Positions 54,523 to 64,000 of a DNA stretch of 64,000 nucleotides are shown in pieces. The position numbers were made by a program, and so were the translations under genes. Source of the stretch: Streptomyces sp. ML-6 (GTDB lineage Bacteria > Actinomycetota > Actinomycetes > Streptomycetales > Streptomycetaceae); contig NZ_JAOTIK010000001.1 of the NCBI RefSeq assembly GCF_030116705.1, forward strand, positions 1,054,001 to 1,118,000, given 5' to 3'. Position 1 is the first letter of the stretch. The number at the start of each line of letters is the position of its first letter. The notes under the pieces were generated by a model. That model saw nothing but the letters and a program-made list of their open reading frames with translations. It was not told the origin of the DNA and ran no database searches.

Positions 54523-56287
54523 GCTTTTCCTTGAACTTGTTGTTGAGCTTCTCGTGCTCGGCGACGGTCTTGGTGAACTGGGTCTTCTTGCCGTCGAGCG
54601 AGATGAAGAACATCCAGCCGTCATCGGTCGGATTGAGCGTCGCCCGCAGGGCGTCGTCACCCGGGTTGCCGATCGGCCCCGGCGGAAGGCCCTCGTGGTA
54701 ATAGGTGTTGTACGGGTCCGGGTTGGTCCGGATCTCGTCCGAGCCGATCTTGATCTTGCTCTGGTTGTTCAGGTAATTGAACGCGGAGTCGAATTCGAGC
54801 TTGCGGTTCGAGACCGCGTTGTCCGGCTTCAGGCGGTTGTACACGACCTCGGCCATCTTGCGGAAGTCGTCGTGCGTGAGCCCCTCCGCCTGGACCAGGC
54901 TGGCGACGGTGAGGACCTGCCACGGGCCGTCCAGCTTGTACTTCTTGGCCGTCGCCTCGAAGTCGAGCTTGTCGTACTCCTCGTTGGCACGGGAGACCAT
55001 CTTCTTCAGGATGGCCTCCGGCTTGGTCTCCTTGGTGACCGGGTAGGCGGCCGGGAAGAGGAAGCCTTCCAGCGGGTCCTTGATGTTCTTGTTGTCGCTC
55101 ACCCAGTCGGGCAGGCCGAGACCGGACGCCTCGGCCTTGGCGATTCCCTTGGTCGTCCCCTTCTTGAGGCCCAGCTTCTTGTCGACCATCTCGTAGACGG
55201 CGACGTTGCGGGTGCCTTCGGGGATCACCAGGAGGTTCTGGCTGTTCGGGTCGACCATCATCTTCACGGCCTCGGCCGCGGACATCTCCTTGCGGAGCAG
55301 ATAGACGCCCGCCTGGATCGACTTCCCCTTGGGGTTCTCGCTCTGTGCGGCGACGAACGCGTCGACGCTCTTGACCACACCCTGCTTCTTCAGGATGTTG
55401 CCGATGTCGTACCCGAACGCACCCTTGGGGATCTCCACCTCGACCGACCCCGAGCCGCTGCCCTCGTAGTCGGGCGCCGCGCCGAACTTGTCCTGCCAGT
55501 ACGAGTAACCGAAGTAGGTCGCCCCGCCGAGGCCGCCGACCAGGACCAGCGAGACCACCAGGCAGGCGACGCCGTTGCGGCTCTTCTTCTTGCCCTTGCC
55601 GCCCCGGCGTTCGCTCCCGCCCCGGCCGCCGCGGCGGGAGGGCCGTGAGTCGTCCTCGTGCTCCTCGTCGTCCTCGACGTCCTTGTTCCTGCCGTCGGGG
55701 TCGTCGGAGCCCGTGAAGAAGGGGTGGGTCTCCTCCGGCTGGGCCTCCGGGTCCCAGTCGGGGTTCTGCGCGGGGGCCTGCTGGGGAGCGGTCTCGCGAC
55801 GGCCCGGGGGCTGCGGCGGCGGGTACGCCTCCGCCGTGCCGTAGTAGTCGGAGGTCTCGCCGTAACCGCCCTGCCCGCCGCCGTACGGGTCGGCCTGCTG
55901 CGCGTCGTAGGGCATCGCGGCCTGCTGCCCGGTGTCCCAGCCGGTGTTGCCGTACTGGGGCTGCTGGGGCTGCTGGACCTGTTGCTGGGCCTGCTGCGCA
56001 TAGGGGTCCTGCTGGGCCCCGTACGCGGACTGCTGCGGGTAGTGCTGCTGCTGCGCGTACGGGTCCTGCTGTGGCTGTTGCGCGTAGGGGTCCTGCTGCT
56101 GCGGCTGCTCCGCGTACGGAATCTGCTGCTGGTGCTGCGCGTACGGGTCCTGGGGGTAGGACTGCTGTCCGCCGCCGTACTGGCCCTGGCCGTGGGCGGA
56201 CTGCTGTCCTCCCCACCCCTGGTCCCCGTACAAGGGGTCCTCGGGATGCCACGGTTCGGAGCCGGAGCCCCGGCCATACTCAGTCAT
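54509..56287 (-). CDS. mltG: endolytic murein transglycosylase MltG with long Gln/Tyr/Pro-rich tail
   Basis: 592 residues. Residues 1-190 are a low-complexity cytoplasmic tail with repeated DPYAQ units (46-50, 66-70, 75-79, 94-98). An acidic stretch (about 194-213) and an RGG-rich basic patch (217-237) follow, then one membrane helix (about 239-261) and the extracellular MltG/YceG domain (about 285-590). The catalytic motif appears as VASLVQAEGLTHDD, which keeps the second acidic residue of the family's ASIVEKE. It cuts nascent glycan strands to set their length. It lies between ruvX and aroE. Confidence 0.93.
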
Positions 56288-56382
56288 CGATCCCCTAGAG
56301 CCGCGAGACGACGTTCCGTCTCTTTGCTGTGCGGCCCTGTGGAAGGCGCCGCCGCATCGCGCGGAACGTTACCGTATCGCGA

Positions 56383-56868
56383 TCAGACAACCACTTCGAC
56401 GCCTTCGCCCGGCGGCCTGCCCGACGCCCGTTCGGACTCCAGAGCGTTCTGAAGGATCACCACAGCGGCAGCTTGGTCGATGACGGAACGGCCTTTCCTG
56501 GACTTCACGCCCGAAGCGCGCAGCCCCTGACTGGCCGTTACTGTGGTCATCCTCTCGTCCACCAGGCGCACCGGCACGGGTGCGACCGAGCGGGCCACCT
56601 CCTGTGCGAAGACCCGGATCTTGGCGGCGGCCGGTCCCTCACCGCCGCCGAGGGACCGCGGCAGGCCGATGATGATCTCGATCGGCTCGTACTCCTCGAC
56701 GATCTGCCCCAGCCGCCGGTGGGCCGCCGGGACGTCACGTCCCGGAACGGTCTCCACCGGCGTGGCGAGGATCCCGTCGGGGTCGCACGAGGCGACCCCG
56801 ATCCGGGCGTCCCCGACGTCGATCGCGAGCCGGCGACCGCGACGCATGTCCGTCACTCCCGTCGTCAC
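56383..56868 (-). CDS. ruvX: Holliday junction resolvase-like RuvX (YqgF)
   Basis: 161 residues. RNase H-like fold with the acidic residues in [26 protein letters not shown] and [12 protein letters not shown]. Implicated in pre-16S rRNA processing or junction resolution. Overlaps alaS by four bases. Confidence 0.93.
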   Translation of the reverse strand: MTTGVTDMRRGRRLAIDVGDARIGVASCDPDGILATPVETVPGRDVPAAHRRLGQIVEEYEPIEIIIGLPRSLGGGEGPAAAKIRVFAQEVARSVAPVPVRLVDERMTTVTASQGLRASGVKSRKGRSVIDQAAAVVILQNALESERASGRPPGEGVEVVV

Positions 56869-59534
56869 GCCGTCTCGGTGACGAGGCGCTCGACGGCGGC
56901 CACGGCCGCGCCGATGGCCTCGGGGTTCTGGCCGCCGCCCTGGGCGACGTCCGGCTTGCCGCCGCCACCGCCGCCGAGGGTCTTGGCGGCGGTGCGGACC
57001 AGGTCACCGGCCTTGAGTCCGCGCTCGCGGGCGGCCTCGTTGGTGGCGATCACGGTCAGCGGGCGGCCGTTGGCGGTGGTGAACAGGGCCACGACGGCCG
57101 GCCGGCCGCCCTGGATGCGGCCGCGGACGTCGAGGACGAGCTTGCGCAGGTCGTCGGCCGAGGTGCCGTCGGCGACCTGTCCGGTGACCAGGGCGACACC
57201 GCGGATGTCCTGGGCGGAGTCGACGAGTCCGGCGGCGGCCTGGAGGACCTTCTCCGCGCGGAACTTCTCGATCTCCTTCTCGGCGTCCTTCAGCTTGCCG
57301 AGCACGCCCGCGATCTTCTCCGGCAGCTCCTCGGGACGGCCCTTGACCAGCTCCTGGAGCTGGGCGACGACCGTGTGCTCCCGGGCGAGGAAGTTGTACG
57401 CGTCGACGCCCACGAGGGCCTCGATGCGGCGCACGCCGGAACCGATGGACGACTCGCCGAGCAGCTTCACCAGACCCAGCTGGGCGGTGTTGTGGACGTG
57501 CGTGCCGCCGCAGAGCTCCTTGGAGAAGTCGCCGATGGTGACGACGCGGACCTGCTCGCCGTACTTCTCGCCGAACTCGGCGATGGCGCCCTGCTTCTTG
57601 GCCTCGGCGATCGGCATGACCTCGGCCTGGACGTCGAGCTCGCGGGCGAGGACCTCGTTGATCTTCTGCTCGACGTCGGTGAGGACCGTGCCGGGTACGG
57701 CGGCGGGCGAGCCGAAGTCGAAGCGGAAGCGGCCGGGGGAGTTCTCCGAACCGGCCTGGGCGGCCGTCGGGCCCAGCGCGTCGCGCAGCGCCTGGTGCGT
57801 GAGGTGCGTGGCGCTGTGGGCACGGGCGATGGCGCGGCGGCGGGTGGTGTCGATGGCGGCGTAGGCGGACGATCCGACGGTCACCTCGCCGACCTGCACC
57901 GAGCCCTTGTGGACGGAGACGCCGGGAACGGGCTGCTGGACGTCGCGCACCTGGATGACGGCGCCGCTGTCGAGCCGGATCCGGCCCTGGTCGGCGAGCT
58001 GGCCGCCGCCCTCGGCGTAGAACGGGGTGCGGTCCAGGACGACCTCGACCTCGTCGCCCTCGGAGGCGGCGGGCGAGGGCACGCCGTCGACGAGCAGGCC
58101 GACGACGGTCGACTCGCCCTCGGTGGCGGTGTAGCCGGTGAACTCGGTGACGCCGGAGTTGTCGGCGACCTCGCGGTAGGCGGACAGGTCGGCGTGGCCG
58201 GTCTTCTTGGCCTTGGCGTCGGCCTTGGCGCGCTCCCGCTGCTCCTTCATCAGGCGGCGGAAGCCCTCCTCGTCCACCGAGAGGCCCTGTTCGGCGGCCA
58301 TCTCCAGGGTGAGGTCGATCGGGAAGCCCCAGGTGTCGTGGAGCAGGAACGCCTTGTCGCCGGCGAGGACCTTGCCGCCGGCGGCCTTGGTCTCCGTGAC
58401 GGCGGTGTCGAGGATGTTGGTGCCGCCCTTGAGGGCCTTGAGGAAGGCGGCCTCCTCGGCGAGGGCGACGCTCTCGATGCGCTTGCGGTCGGTGATCAGC
58501 TCCGGGTACTGCTGCCCCATCGTGTCGATCACGACGTCGACCAGGTCCTTGACGACCGGTCCGGTGGCGCCCAGCAGCCGCATGTTGCGGATGGCCCGGC
58601 GCATGATGCGGCGCAGCACGTAGCCGCGGCCCTCGTTGCCCGGGGTGACGCCGTCGCCGATGAGCATCACGGAGGTGCGGATGTGGTCGGCGACCACGCG
58701 CAGGGAGACGTCACTGGTGTGGGCCGCGCCGTAGGCGACGCCGGTGAGCTCGGTGGCCTTGTCGATGACGACCTTGAGCGTGTCCGTCTCGTACATGTTC
58801 TGCACGCCCTGCAGGATCATGGCGAGGCGTTCCAGGCCGAGGCCCGTGTCGATGTTCTTCGACGGCAGGTCGCCGAGGATCGGGAAGTCCTCCTTGCCGT
58901 CCCCGGCGCCGCGCTCGTACTGCATGAAGACCAGGTTCCAGATCTCCACGTACCGCTCGTCGTTGACCGCCGGGCCGCCCTCGACGCCGAACTCGGGGCC
59001 GCGGTCGTAGTTGATCTCGGAGCAGGGGCCGCAGGGTCCGGGGACGCCCATGGACCAGAAGTTGTCCTTCTTGCCCAGGCGCTGGATGCGTTCGGCCGGT
59101 ACGCCGACCTTCTCGCGCCAGATCTGCTCGGCCTCGTCGTCGTCGAGGTAGACCGTGATCCACAGCCGTTCGGGGTCGAGTCCGAAGCCGCCGTCCGCCA
59201 CGGAGCTGGTGAGCAGCTCCCAGGAGAGCGTGATGGCGCCCTCCTTGAAGTAGTCGCCGAAGGAGAAGTTGCCGCACATCTGGAAGAACGTGCCGTGCCG
59301 GGTGGTCTTGCCGACCTCTTCGATGTCCGGCGTGCGGACGCACTTCTGCACGCTGGTGACGCGCGGGGCGGGCGGCTTGACCTCACCGAGGAAGTACGGC
59401 TTGAAGGGCACCATGCCCGCGGGAACCAGCAGCAGAGTCGGGTCGTCCGCGATGAGCGACGCCGAAGGGACGACGGTGTGACCGCGCTCCTCGAAGAAGC
59501 TCAGCCAGCGGCGACGAATTTCAGCCGACTCCAT
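56865..59534 (-). CDS. alaS: alanyl-tRNA synthetase
   Basis: 889 residues. Class II core from [20 protein letters not shown]; editing-domain metal site [16 protein letters not shown] and [12 protein letters not shown]-terminal C-Ala domain with the Gly-rich [16 protein letters not shown]. Charges tRNA-Ala and clears mischarged Ser and Gly. GAGGA precedes the ATG, which overlaps the previous stop (TGATG). It heads the alaS-ruvX-mltG-aro run. Confidence 0.97.
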   Translation of the reverse strand: MESAEIRRRWLSFFEERGHTVVPSASLIADDPTLLLVPAGMVPFKPYFLGEVKPPAPRVTSVQKCVRTPDIEEVGKTTRHGTFFQMCGNFSFGDYFKEGAITLSWELLTSSVADGGFGLDPERLWITVYLDDDEAEQIWREKVGVPAERIQRLGKKDNFWSMGVPGPCGPCSEINYDRGPEFGVEGGPAVNDERYVEIWNLVFMQYERGAGDGKEDFPILGDLPSKNIDTGLGLERLAMILQGVQNMYETDTLKVVIDKATELTGVAYGAAHTSDVSLRVVADHIRTSVMLIGDGVTPGNEGRGYVLRRIMRRAIRNMRLLGATGPVVKDLVDVVIDTMGQQYPELITDRKRIESVALAEEAAFLKALKGGTNILDTAVTETKAAGGKVLAGDKAFLLHDTWGFPIDLTLEMAAEQGLSVDEEGFRRLMKEQRERAKADAKAKKTGHADLSAYREVADNSGVTEFTGYTATEGESTVVGLLVDGVPSPAASEGDEVEVVLDRTPFYAEGGGQLADQGRIRLDSGAVIQVRDVQQPVPGVSVHKGSVQVGEVTVGSSAYAAIDTTRRRAIARAHSATHLTHQALRDALGPTAAQAGSENSPGRFRFDFGSPAAVPGTVLTDVEQKINEVLARELDVQAEVMPIAEAKKQGAIAEFGEKYGEQVRVVTIGDFSKELCGGTHVHNTAQLGLVKLLGESSIGSGVRRIEALVGVDAYNFLAREHTVVAQLQELVKGRPEELPEKIAGVLGKLKDAEKEIEKFRAEKVLQAAAGLVDSAQDIRGVALVTGQVADGTSADDLRKLVLDVRGRIQGGRPAVVALFTTANGRPLTVIATNEAARERGLKAGDLVRTAAKTLGGGGGGKPDVAQGGGQNPEAIGAAVAAVERLVTETA

Positions 59535-59896
59535 CAGTGGTCCTCATTCCGGTTGTACGAGTTGTAGGGGAGCTTGCGGTATTCGGTTGTCCCGAGGGCC
59601 CGGTCCGGGCCGGGGGGTTCGGGGGCCTCGACGGCGAAGTGCCGCCGGACCGGGAGGTCCGGATCGACCGGCGCCTCCAGGCCCAGCGCCTCGCCCAGTT
59701 CGGCCTCGCGCCGGGCCATGGACTCACGGACGTCCAGAGCGAAGTCCTTGAGCTTGTGCCCGGTCTCGATCGCCTTGTCCGCGGCCTGCGCCGCGAGGCT
59801 CTCGGGGGTCAGCTGCTTGAGCTTCCGGTTGACCTTGGTGGTGGCCCAGACACCGGCGGCGGCGCCGGCGGTGAACCAGAACGTACGGCGGAACAT
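59534..59896 (-). CDS. small conserved actinobacterial protein (DUF6167-like)
   Basis: 120 residues. The N terminus has a short hydrophobic segment ([21 protein letters not shown]) that may anchor it, followed by a helical charged region ([20 protein letters not shown]) and a Pro-rich tail ending NSYNRNEDH. It resembles the YtxH-like small membrane proteins. Function unknown. It sits seven bases after a DUF948 gene and overlaps alaS by one base. Confidence 0.8.
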   Translation of the reverse strand: MFRRTFWFTAGAAAGVWATTKVNRKLKQLTPESLAAQAADKAIETGHKLKDFALDVRESMARREAELGEALGLEAPVDPDLPVRRHFAVEAPEPPGPDRALGTTEYRKLPYNSYNRNEDH

Positions 59897-59903
59897 CGCT
59901 GCG

Positions 59904-60356
59904 TCAGCCCTTCGATCCGCGGGGGTCTCTGCCGCCGCGCTTCCTGCCGCGCGCGGACGGCACGGTGCGGCCGACGATCACCGTCCGGCGGGCGGTCTCC
60001 GGCTCGGGGGCGGATTTGCGGCCGATGGCCTGCCGGACCCCGTAGCCGAACGCGGCGACCTTGACGAGCGGGCCGCCAAAGGTCGAGGCGACGGTACTGG
60101 AGAGCGCGGAGGCGTTCGAGGTGACTTCCTGGACGTCCGTCGCGATCGCGTCGACCTTGTCGAGCTGGGTCTGCGCGGAACGCACGGTGGCGGAGGCGTC
60201 GGCCAGCAGCGGAACCGCCTGCTCCGTCACGTCCGCCACGAGTTTGGTGGTCGCCCTGAGCGTCTGGGCCAGCCTCACCAGTACGACGGCGAGGAACGAA
60301 ACCAGGATCGCCCAGAAGACGGCCACCAGGATCCCGGCCACCTCTCCACCGGACAC
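59904..60356 (-). CDS. DUF948-domain membrane protein
   Basis: 150 residues from the GTG at 60356. An N-terminal transmembrane helix (VAGILVAVFWAILVSFLAVVL) is followed by a coiled-coil-like region (TTKLVADVTEQAVPLLADA and onward) and a basic tail. This is the usual DUF948 layout, a family found next to general stress or envelope genes. Function unknown. It is divergent from the STAND ATPase gene. Confidence 0.85.
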   Translation of the reverse strand: MSGGEVAGILVAVFWAILVSFLAVVLVRLAQTLRATTKLVADVTEQAVPLLADASATVRSAQTQLDKVDAIATDVQEVTSNASALSSTVASTFGGPLVKVAAFGYGVRQAIGRKSAPEPETARRTVIVGRTVPSARGRKRGGRDPRGSKG

Positions 60357-60525
60357 AGTGCACCGCTCTCTAGCTTGTCGCTGTTTTGTACTGCTCTGCC
60401 TGACTCTGATCGGTCCGGCGACCGCTGGCACGGCAGCCGGTCGTCGTTCCTTGAGCCTATCGCGCCGGTGGTCGCACCCCGTACCGCATTACCGGCCCGG
60501 CGGAGGGGAGCCGCTTTGAGGAGAT

Positions 60526-60554
60526 TTTACGGAGAGCTCCCTTGCCGGTACTCT
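60526..60554 (+). promoter_or_regulatory. promoter giving a leaderless or near-leaderless mRNA
   Basis: TTTACG (60526-60531), 17-base spacer, TACTCT (60549-60554). The ATG of the ATPase gene begins ten bases after the -10 box, so transcription should start at or within a few bases of the start codon. No ribosome binding site is present, which fits. Confidence 0.55.
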
Positions 60555-60563
60555 GCGTGTTCC

Positions 60564-62753
60564 ATGCGACGCCCCCAGCGCCCCCTTTCGTCCCCCGGTG
60601 ATCCGAGTGCTTTTGCCGCGCCGAGAAACCTCCCGGCGGAGCTGAGCAGTTTCGTGGGGCGGGAGAACGAACTCACCGACCTCGTCCGCCTGCTCGACGA
60701 GTCGCGGCTCGTCACCGTGGTCGGGGTGGGCGGCGTGGGCAAGTCCCGCTGCGTCAGCAGGATCGCCGCGCTTCTGGAGAAACGGTACTGCGACGGGGTC
60801 CGGGTGGCGGAGCTCTCCACCGTCCACGACCCCGAGCTGCTGGAACACGCCCTGGCGGACGCCCTGGGGCTCACCGACCACACCGGCAGACCGCCCCGCA
60901 CCGCCCTCCTCGACCATCTGGCCCCGCGCCGGCTGCTTCTGGTGATCGACGGCTTCGAGCACCTGGTGGACGACTGCGCCGGGCTGGTGCGGGAGCTGCT
61001 GCGCCGGGCCCCCTGGCTGCGGGTGCTGGCCGCCGGGCGGCTGCCGCTGGAGCTGGACGGGGAGCTCGTCTTCCCGCTCCCGCCGATGACGGACGAGGAC
61101 GCGATACGGCTCTTCGCCGAGCGGGCCGCCGCGGTGCGGCCGGGATTCCGGCTGACCGACCGCAATCGCGCGGTCACCCGGGAGCTGTGCCGCCGCCTGG
61201 ACGGGATCCCGCTCGCGCTGGAGCTGGCCGCCGGACGGCTGCGCGCCCTGTCCCCCGAGCAGGTGCTCCAGCGCCTGGACGACCGCTTCCGGCTGCTGAC
61301 CGGCTCCAGCCGCAGCGCGCCGGCGCGCCACCAGACCCTCCGCACGGCCATCGGCTGGAGCCACGAGCTCTGCGCCCCGGAACAGCGGCTGCTCTGGGCC
61401 CGGCTCTCGGTATTCGCAGGTCAGTTCGATCTGGAGTCCGTCGAATACATCTGCGGCGGTGCGGATCTGCCGGCCGAGTCGGTGCTCGACGTGCTGTCCG
61501 CGCTGCTGGCGCAGTCCGTCGTGCTGCGCGAGGACACCGAACAGGGCACCCGCTACCGGATGCTGGACACGATGCGGGAGTACGGCGCCGAGTGGCTGGC
61601 GGCCACCGGCGACGCGGACCGGCTGCGCCGTCGCCACCGGGACTGGTTCGTGGGGCTCGCGACCTGGTGCGAACTGGACTGGTTCGGCCCGCGACAGGCC
61701 GAGGTGGCCGCCCGCGCCGAGAGCGAGCTGCCGAATCTGCGGCAGGCGATGGAGTACTCGCTGGAGAGCCCGGGCGAGGCCCATCTCGCGCAGTACCTGG
61801 CCGGCACCCTCTGGTTCCTCTGGGTGGGCTGCGGCCGGCTCGCGGAGGGCCGGCACTGGCTGGACCACGTGCTGGAGGAGGACACCGCGCACGACTCCTC
61901 GCGGCTGAAGGCGCTGTGGGTGCTCGGGCAGGTGGCCGTGCTCCAGGGCGACCCGGTCGGCGCGATCTCCGCGCTCCAGGAGTGCCGGGACGAGGCGGAG
62001 CGGGCCGGTGACCCCAGGGCACTCGCGTACGCGGTGCACCGGCTGGGAGGTCTGGCGCTGGTCACCGACGACCTGGCCGGGGCACGGCGGCTGCTGGACG
62101 ACGCGCTGGGCCGCTACCGGGAGCTCGGCGAGCTGAACAGCAATGTGCTGATGGCCCGGATCGAGCTGGCGACGGTGATCGGTTTCCAGGGGGACCCGGA
62201 AACCGCGGCCGGGATCTGCCAGGAGGTCCGGGAGGTCTGCGAGGACCACGGGGAGCAGTGGGCCCTGTCGTACGCGCTGTACGCGCTGGCCTTCGCGGCG
62301 CTGCAACGGGGCCGGCCGGACCGGGCCCGGGAGCTGCTCGGGAAGTGCCTGACGATCGGCCGCGCCTTCCACGACCTGCTCGGTTCGGTGCTCGCCCTGG
62401 AGCTGCTGGCGCTGGTGACGGCGGTCCAGGGCGATACCGCGGAGGCCGCGGTCCTCCAGGGGGCCGCCGACCGGATCTGGCCGTCGGTGGGGCTGCCGCT
62501 GTTCGGTTCGGCGCACTACGGGCAGCCCAGGTTCCGTTGCGAGCAGCTGGCCCGCCGGGAGCTGGGCGACGGCCCCTACGAGGCGGCCCTGCGCGCGGGC
62601 GGGCTGCTGGATCTGGACGCGGTGGTGGCCAGGGCACTGGCGGACGGCCCCGCGGACCGGGCGCGGCGTTCCGTGCCGCGGTCCGGTGCCGGGAAAAGGC
62701 GGCGGCCCACCGCCTCCCGTACATCCGGGAGGGGTGGGCCGGAACGCTCGTGA
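60564..62753 (+). CDS. STAND-type (NB-ARC) ATPase with TPR repeats
   Basis: 729 residues. Walker A VVGVGGVGKSRC (near residue 55), Walker B-like RLLLVIDGFEHLVDD, then a winged-helix region and TPR-like repeats from about 400 to 670 (GDPVGAISALQECRDEAERA, DLAGARRLLDDALGRYRELG). It resembles the ATPase/TPR part of AfsR-SARP and MalT-like regulators but has no helix-turn-helix at either end. It may act through a partner or as a sensor. An upstream TTG with GGAGGGGAG is an alternative start. The last 15 codons run through the rpsD terminator hairpin. Confidence 0.82.
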   Translation: MRRPQRPLSSPGDPSAFAAPRNLPAELSSFVGRENELTDLVRLLDESRLVTVVGVGGVGKSRCVSRIAALLEKRYCDGVRVAELSTVHDPELLEHALADALGLTDHTGRPPRTALLDHLAPRRLLLVIDGFEHLVDDCAGLVRELLRRAPWLRVLAAGRLPLELDGELVFPLPPMTDEDAIRLFAERAAAVRPGFRLTDRNRAVTRELCRRLDGIPLALELAAGRLRALSPEQVLQRLDDRFRLLTGSSRSAPARHQTLRTAIGWSHELCAPEQRLLWARLSVFAGQFDLESVEYICGGADLPAESVLDVLSALLAQSVVLREDTEQGTRYRMLDTMREYGAEWLAATGDADRLRRRHRDWFVGLATWCELDWFGPRQAEVAARAESELPNLRQAMEYSLESPGEAHLAQYLAGTLWFLWVGCGRLAEGRHWLDHVLEEDTAHDSSRLKALWVLGQVAVLQGDPVGAISALQECRDEAERAGDPRALAYAVHRLGGLALVTDDLAGARRLLDDALGRYRELGELNSNVLMARIELATVIGFQGDPETAAGICQEVREVCEDHGEQWALSYALYALAFAALQRGRPDRARELLGKCLTIGRAFHDLLGSVLALELLALVTAVQGDTAEAAVLQGAADRIWPSVGLPLFGSAHYGQPRFRCEQLARRELGDGPYEAALRAGGLLDLDAVVARALADGPADRARRSVPRSGAGKRRRPTASRTSGRGGPERS
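62704..62740 (-). terminator. rpsD terminator, inside the end of the opposing gene
   Basis: GGCCCACC plus CCTCCCG pairs with CGGGAGG plus GGTGGGCC (one bulged G, six-base loop), about 29 bases past the rpsD stop and followed on the minus strand by a T-rich CCTTTTCC. It overlaps the 3' end of the STAND ATPase gene. Confidence 0.75.
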
Positions 62754-62768
62754 AACGACTGCGCCGGA

Positions 62769-63383
62769 TCAGCGGGCGTAGTACTCGACGACGAGCTGCT
62801 CGTCGCAGATCACGGGGATTTCCTTGCGGTTCGGATCCCGGTCAAGGCGGAAGGCCAGGGCCTTCAGGTTCACCTGCAGGTAGCGCGGGGTCTCGCCGTC
62901 GGGGGCGTAGCCACCCTCACGAGCAACCTGGAAGGGGTGCTTGTCGCGGCTGCGCTCGCGGACCATGACGATGTCGTCGGGGCGCACGCGGAACGACGGC
63001 TTGTCGACCTTGCCACCGTTGACCTCGATGTGGCCGTGCACGACCATCTGGCGGGCCTGGTAGATGGTCTTGGCGATGCCCGAGCGCAGGACCAGGGCGT
63101 CGAGACGACGCTCCAGCTCGACGACGAGCGCCTCGCCCGTCTTGCCCTCGGCCTTCTTGGCGCGGTCGTAGGCGCGGGCCATCTGCTTCTCGCTGATGTC
63201 GTACTGCGCGCGCAGACGCTGCTTCTCCAGCAGACGGACCTTGTAGTCCGAGTTCTGCTTGCGGCCACGGCCGTGCTCGCCCGGCGGGTAGGGGCGGGCC
63301 TCGAAGTACTTGACGGCCTTCGGCGTCAGTGCGATGCCGAGCGCGCGGCTCTTCTTGACCTTGGGACGCGACTGGTTAGGCAC
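62769..63383 (-). CDS. rpsD: 30S ribosomal protein S4, cysteine-free form
   Basis: 204 residues from a GTG. The S4 RNA-binding domain is clear (LERRLDALVLRSGIAKTIYQ, ARQMVVHGHIEVNGGKVDKP). The N terminus (MPNQSRPKVKKSRALGIAL) lacks the four cysteines that hold zinc in the C+ form of S4, so this is the zinc-independent C- type. S4 nucleates 30S assembly and is often an autoregulator. Here it is a single-gene unit away from the alpha operon. Confidence 0.97.
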   Translation of the reverse strand: MPNQSRPKVKKSRALGIALTPKAVKYFEARPYPPGEHGRGRKQNSDYKVRLLEKQRLRAQYDISEKQMARAYDRAKKAEGKTGEALVVELERRLDALVLRSGIAKTIYQARQMVVHGHIEVNGGKVDKPSFRVRPDDIVMVRERSRDKHPFQVAREGGYAPDGETPRYLQVNLKALAFRLDRDPNRKEIPVICDEQLVVEYYAR

Positions 63384-63406
63384 GTTCTCCAGACCTCCGT
63401 TGTAGG

Positions 63407-63425
63407 TTAGGTTAGGCTCACCTTA
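63407..63425. promoter_or_regulatory. iron box (DmdR1/IdeR-type operator)
   Basis: TTAGGTTAGGCTCACCTTA agrees with the actinobacterial iron box (TTAGGTTAGGCTAACCTAA type) at nearly all of its 19 positions. It lies between rpsD and the DUF2470 gene, 15 bases before the latter's start, so it should give iron-dependent repression of that gene. It is also 24 bases from the rpsD start. Confidence 0.8.
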
Positions 63426-63439
63426 GTTGAGGAGATCGC

Positions 63440-64000
63440 ATGTCTCGCCCGGGGAACACCAGTCACATCACGGACAGCACTGACAGCGTCGACACCCCTC
63501 GGGGTGCCGATACGACGGAGGACCGATCAGATCGTGGTCAGCCGCGTCCCAGCGGGCTTGAAACCACTCGGATGCCGTCAGCAGCCGAGCGCACACGAAC
63601 TCTCGTACAGAGTACCTGCTCCGCCGTACTGCTCGTTCCCGGGCTGCGCCATGTGACCTCGGACCACCTGATGCCCCTGGCCAGGAACGTGGGCCCGGAC
63701 GGGGACCTGTTCCTCGAACTGCCCGCCGGCTCCCCCGCCGTACGGGCCGCCACGCACGCCGAGGACGACGAGCTGTCCGCCGTGCTGGAGATCACGGACG
63801 TCGCCCCGGTCTCCGTGCCGCACCGCATCCGCGGCCGTGCGTGGGTCTCCGGCCGGCTGACCTCTGTGCCCGGCATCTCGGGCCCCGGCCGCACGACGCT
63901 CCGGCTGGAGACGGGCGAGGCGTACGTCGACGACCTGTGGGGCGCGCAGGAGGTCGGGCCCGACGAGCTGCGGGACGCGGCCCCCGACCCGCTCCGCGGG
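63440..64000 (+). CDS. DUF2470-domain protein, truncated at the window edge
   Basis: 187 codons are inside the window and the frame is open to base 64000. The ATG at 63440 follows TTGAGGAG; an internal ATG at 63572 is nearer the start of the conserved part (MPSAAERTRTLVQSTCSAVL). The body (GLRHVTSDHLMPLARNVGPD onward) resembles the flavin-reductase/pyridoxamine-oxidase-like proteins that carry DUF2470, a family that includes haem-utilisation proteins. An iron box in its promoter supports a role in iron or haem handling. The first 44 residues are Ser/Thr/Asp-rich and may be disordered. Confidence 0.75.
   Translation, partial: MSRPGNTSHITDSTDSVDTPRGADTTEDRSDRGQPRPSGLETTRMPSAAERTRTLVQSTCSAVLLVPGLRHVTSDHLMPLARNVGPDGDLFLELPAGSPAVRAATHAEDDELSAVLEITDVAPVSVPHRIRGRAWVSGRLTSVPGISGPGRTTLRLETGEAYVDDLWGAQEVGPDELRDAAPDPLRG

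Noticed and set aside
55900..56180. CRISPR-like or tandem DNA repeat in the mltG 5' part
   Set aside because: The repetition comes from Gln/Tyr/Pro-rich coding sequence (DPYAQ units of unequal spacing) and not from conserved DNA repeats with spacers.

Overview
The window comes from a high-GC Gram-positive actinomycete, almost certainly Streptomyces. It carries bldD, the actinobacterial integration host factor (mIHF), a penultimate-domain (CoaBC, PriA, GuaB1) set of actinobacterial type, many GTG starts, twin-arginine and lipoprotein export signals, and the gene order alaS-ruvX-mltG-aro-efp-nusB-bldD-pyr-mihf-gmk-rpoZ-coaBC-metK-priA-fmt-rsmB-rpe, which is the conserved order of the Streptomyces chromosome core.

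Left part (1-15.8 kb): a catabolic island. Three overlapping genes on the minus strand (HemL-like aminotransferase, galactonate-dehydratase-like enolase-superfamily enzyme, amidohydrolase) face an IclR-family regulator. Downstream of the regulator a nine-gene plus-strand run encodes a secreted beta-helix protein, a Gfo/Idh/MocA oxidoreductase, a sugar ABC importer without its ATPase, an atypical SDR, a DapA-like aldolase, a D-2-hydroxyacid dehydrogenase and an FAH-family hydrolase. Together these look like uptake and breakdown of a sugar acid or polyuronide fragment. Two copies of the inverted repeat CTGTTC-N9-GAACAG flank and overlap the regulator start and are the likely IclR operators.

15.9-20.8 kb: a minus-strand amine or amino-acid degradation group (aldehyde dehydrogenase, Lrp/AsnC regulator, nitrilase-family amidase, flavin monoamine oxidase). 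21-25 kb: a GuaB1-type IMPDH/GMP-reductase gene, a lone class I terpene cyclase, and a SorC-type sugar-responsive regulator.

25-62 kb: core genes, nearly all on the minus strand. From right to left: alaS, ruvX, mltG, aroE, aroC, a fused aroK-aroB reading frame, aroQ, a P-loop ATPase, an M24-peptidase homologue, efp and nusB; then divergent bldD; then the pyrimidine operon pyrR-pyrB-pyrC-orf-carA-carB-pyrD-pyrF with a PyrR-binding leader element; then mihf-gmk-rpoZ, coaBC, metK, priA, fmt, rsmB, rpe. 60.5-64 kb: a probably leaderless STAND ATPase, rpsD (cysteine-free S4) and, at the right edge, a DUF2470 gene behind a near-consensus iron box.

The most notable points are the catabolic island with its operator pair, the in-frame AroK-AroB fusion, the orphan terpene cyclase in a housekeeping region, an M24 protein with substituted metal ligands, and the iron box. 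I found no tRNA, rRNA, CRISPR array, insertion sequence or phage gene.
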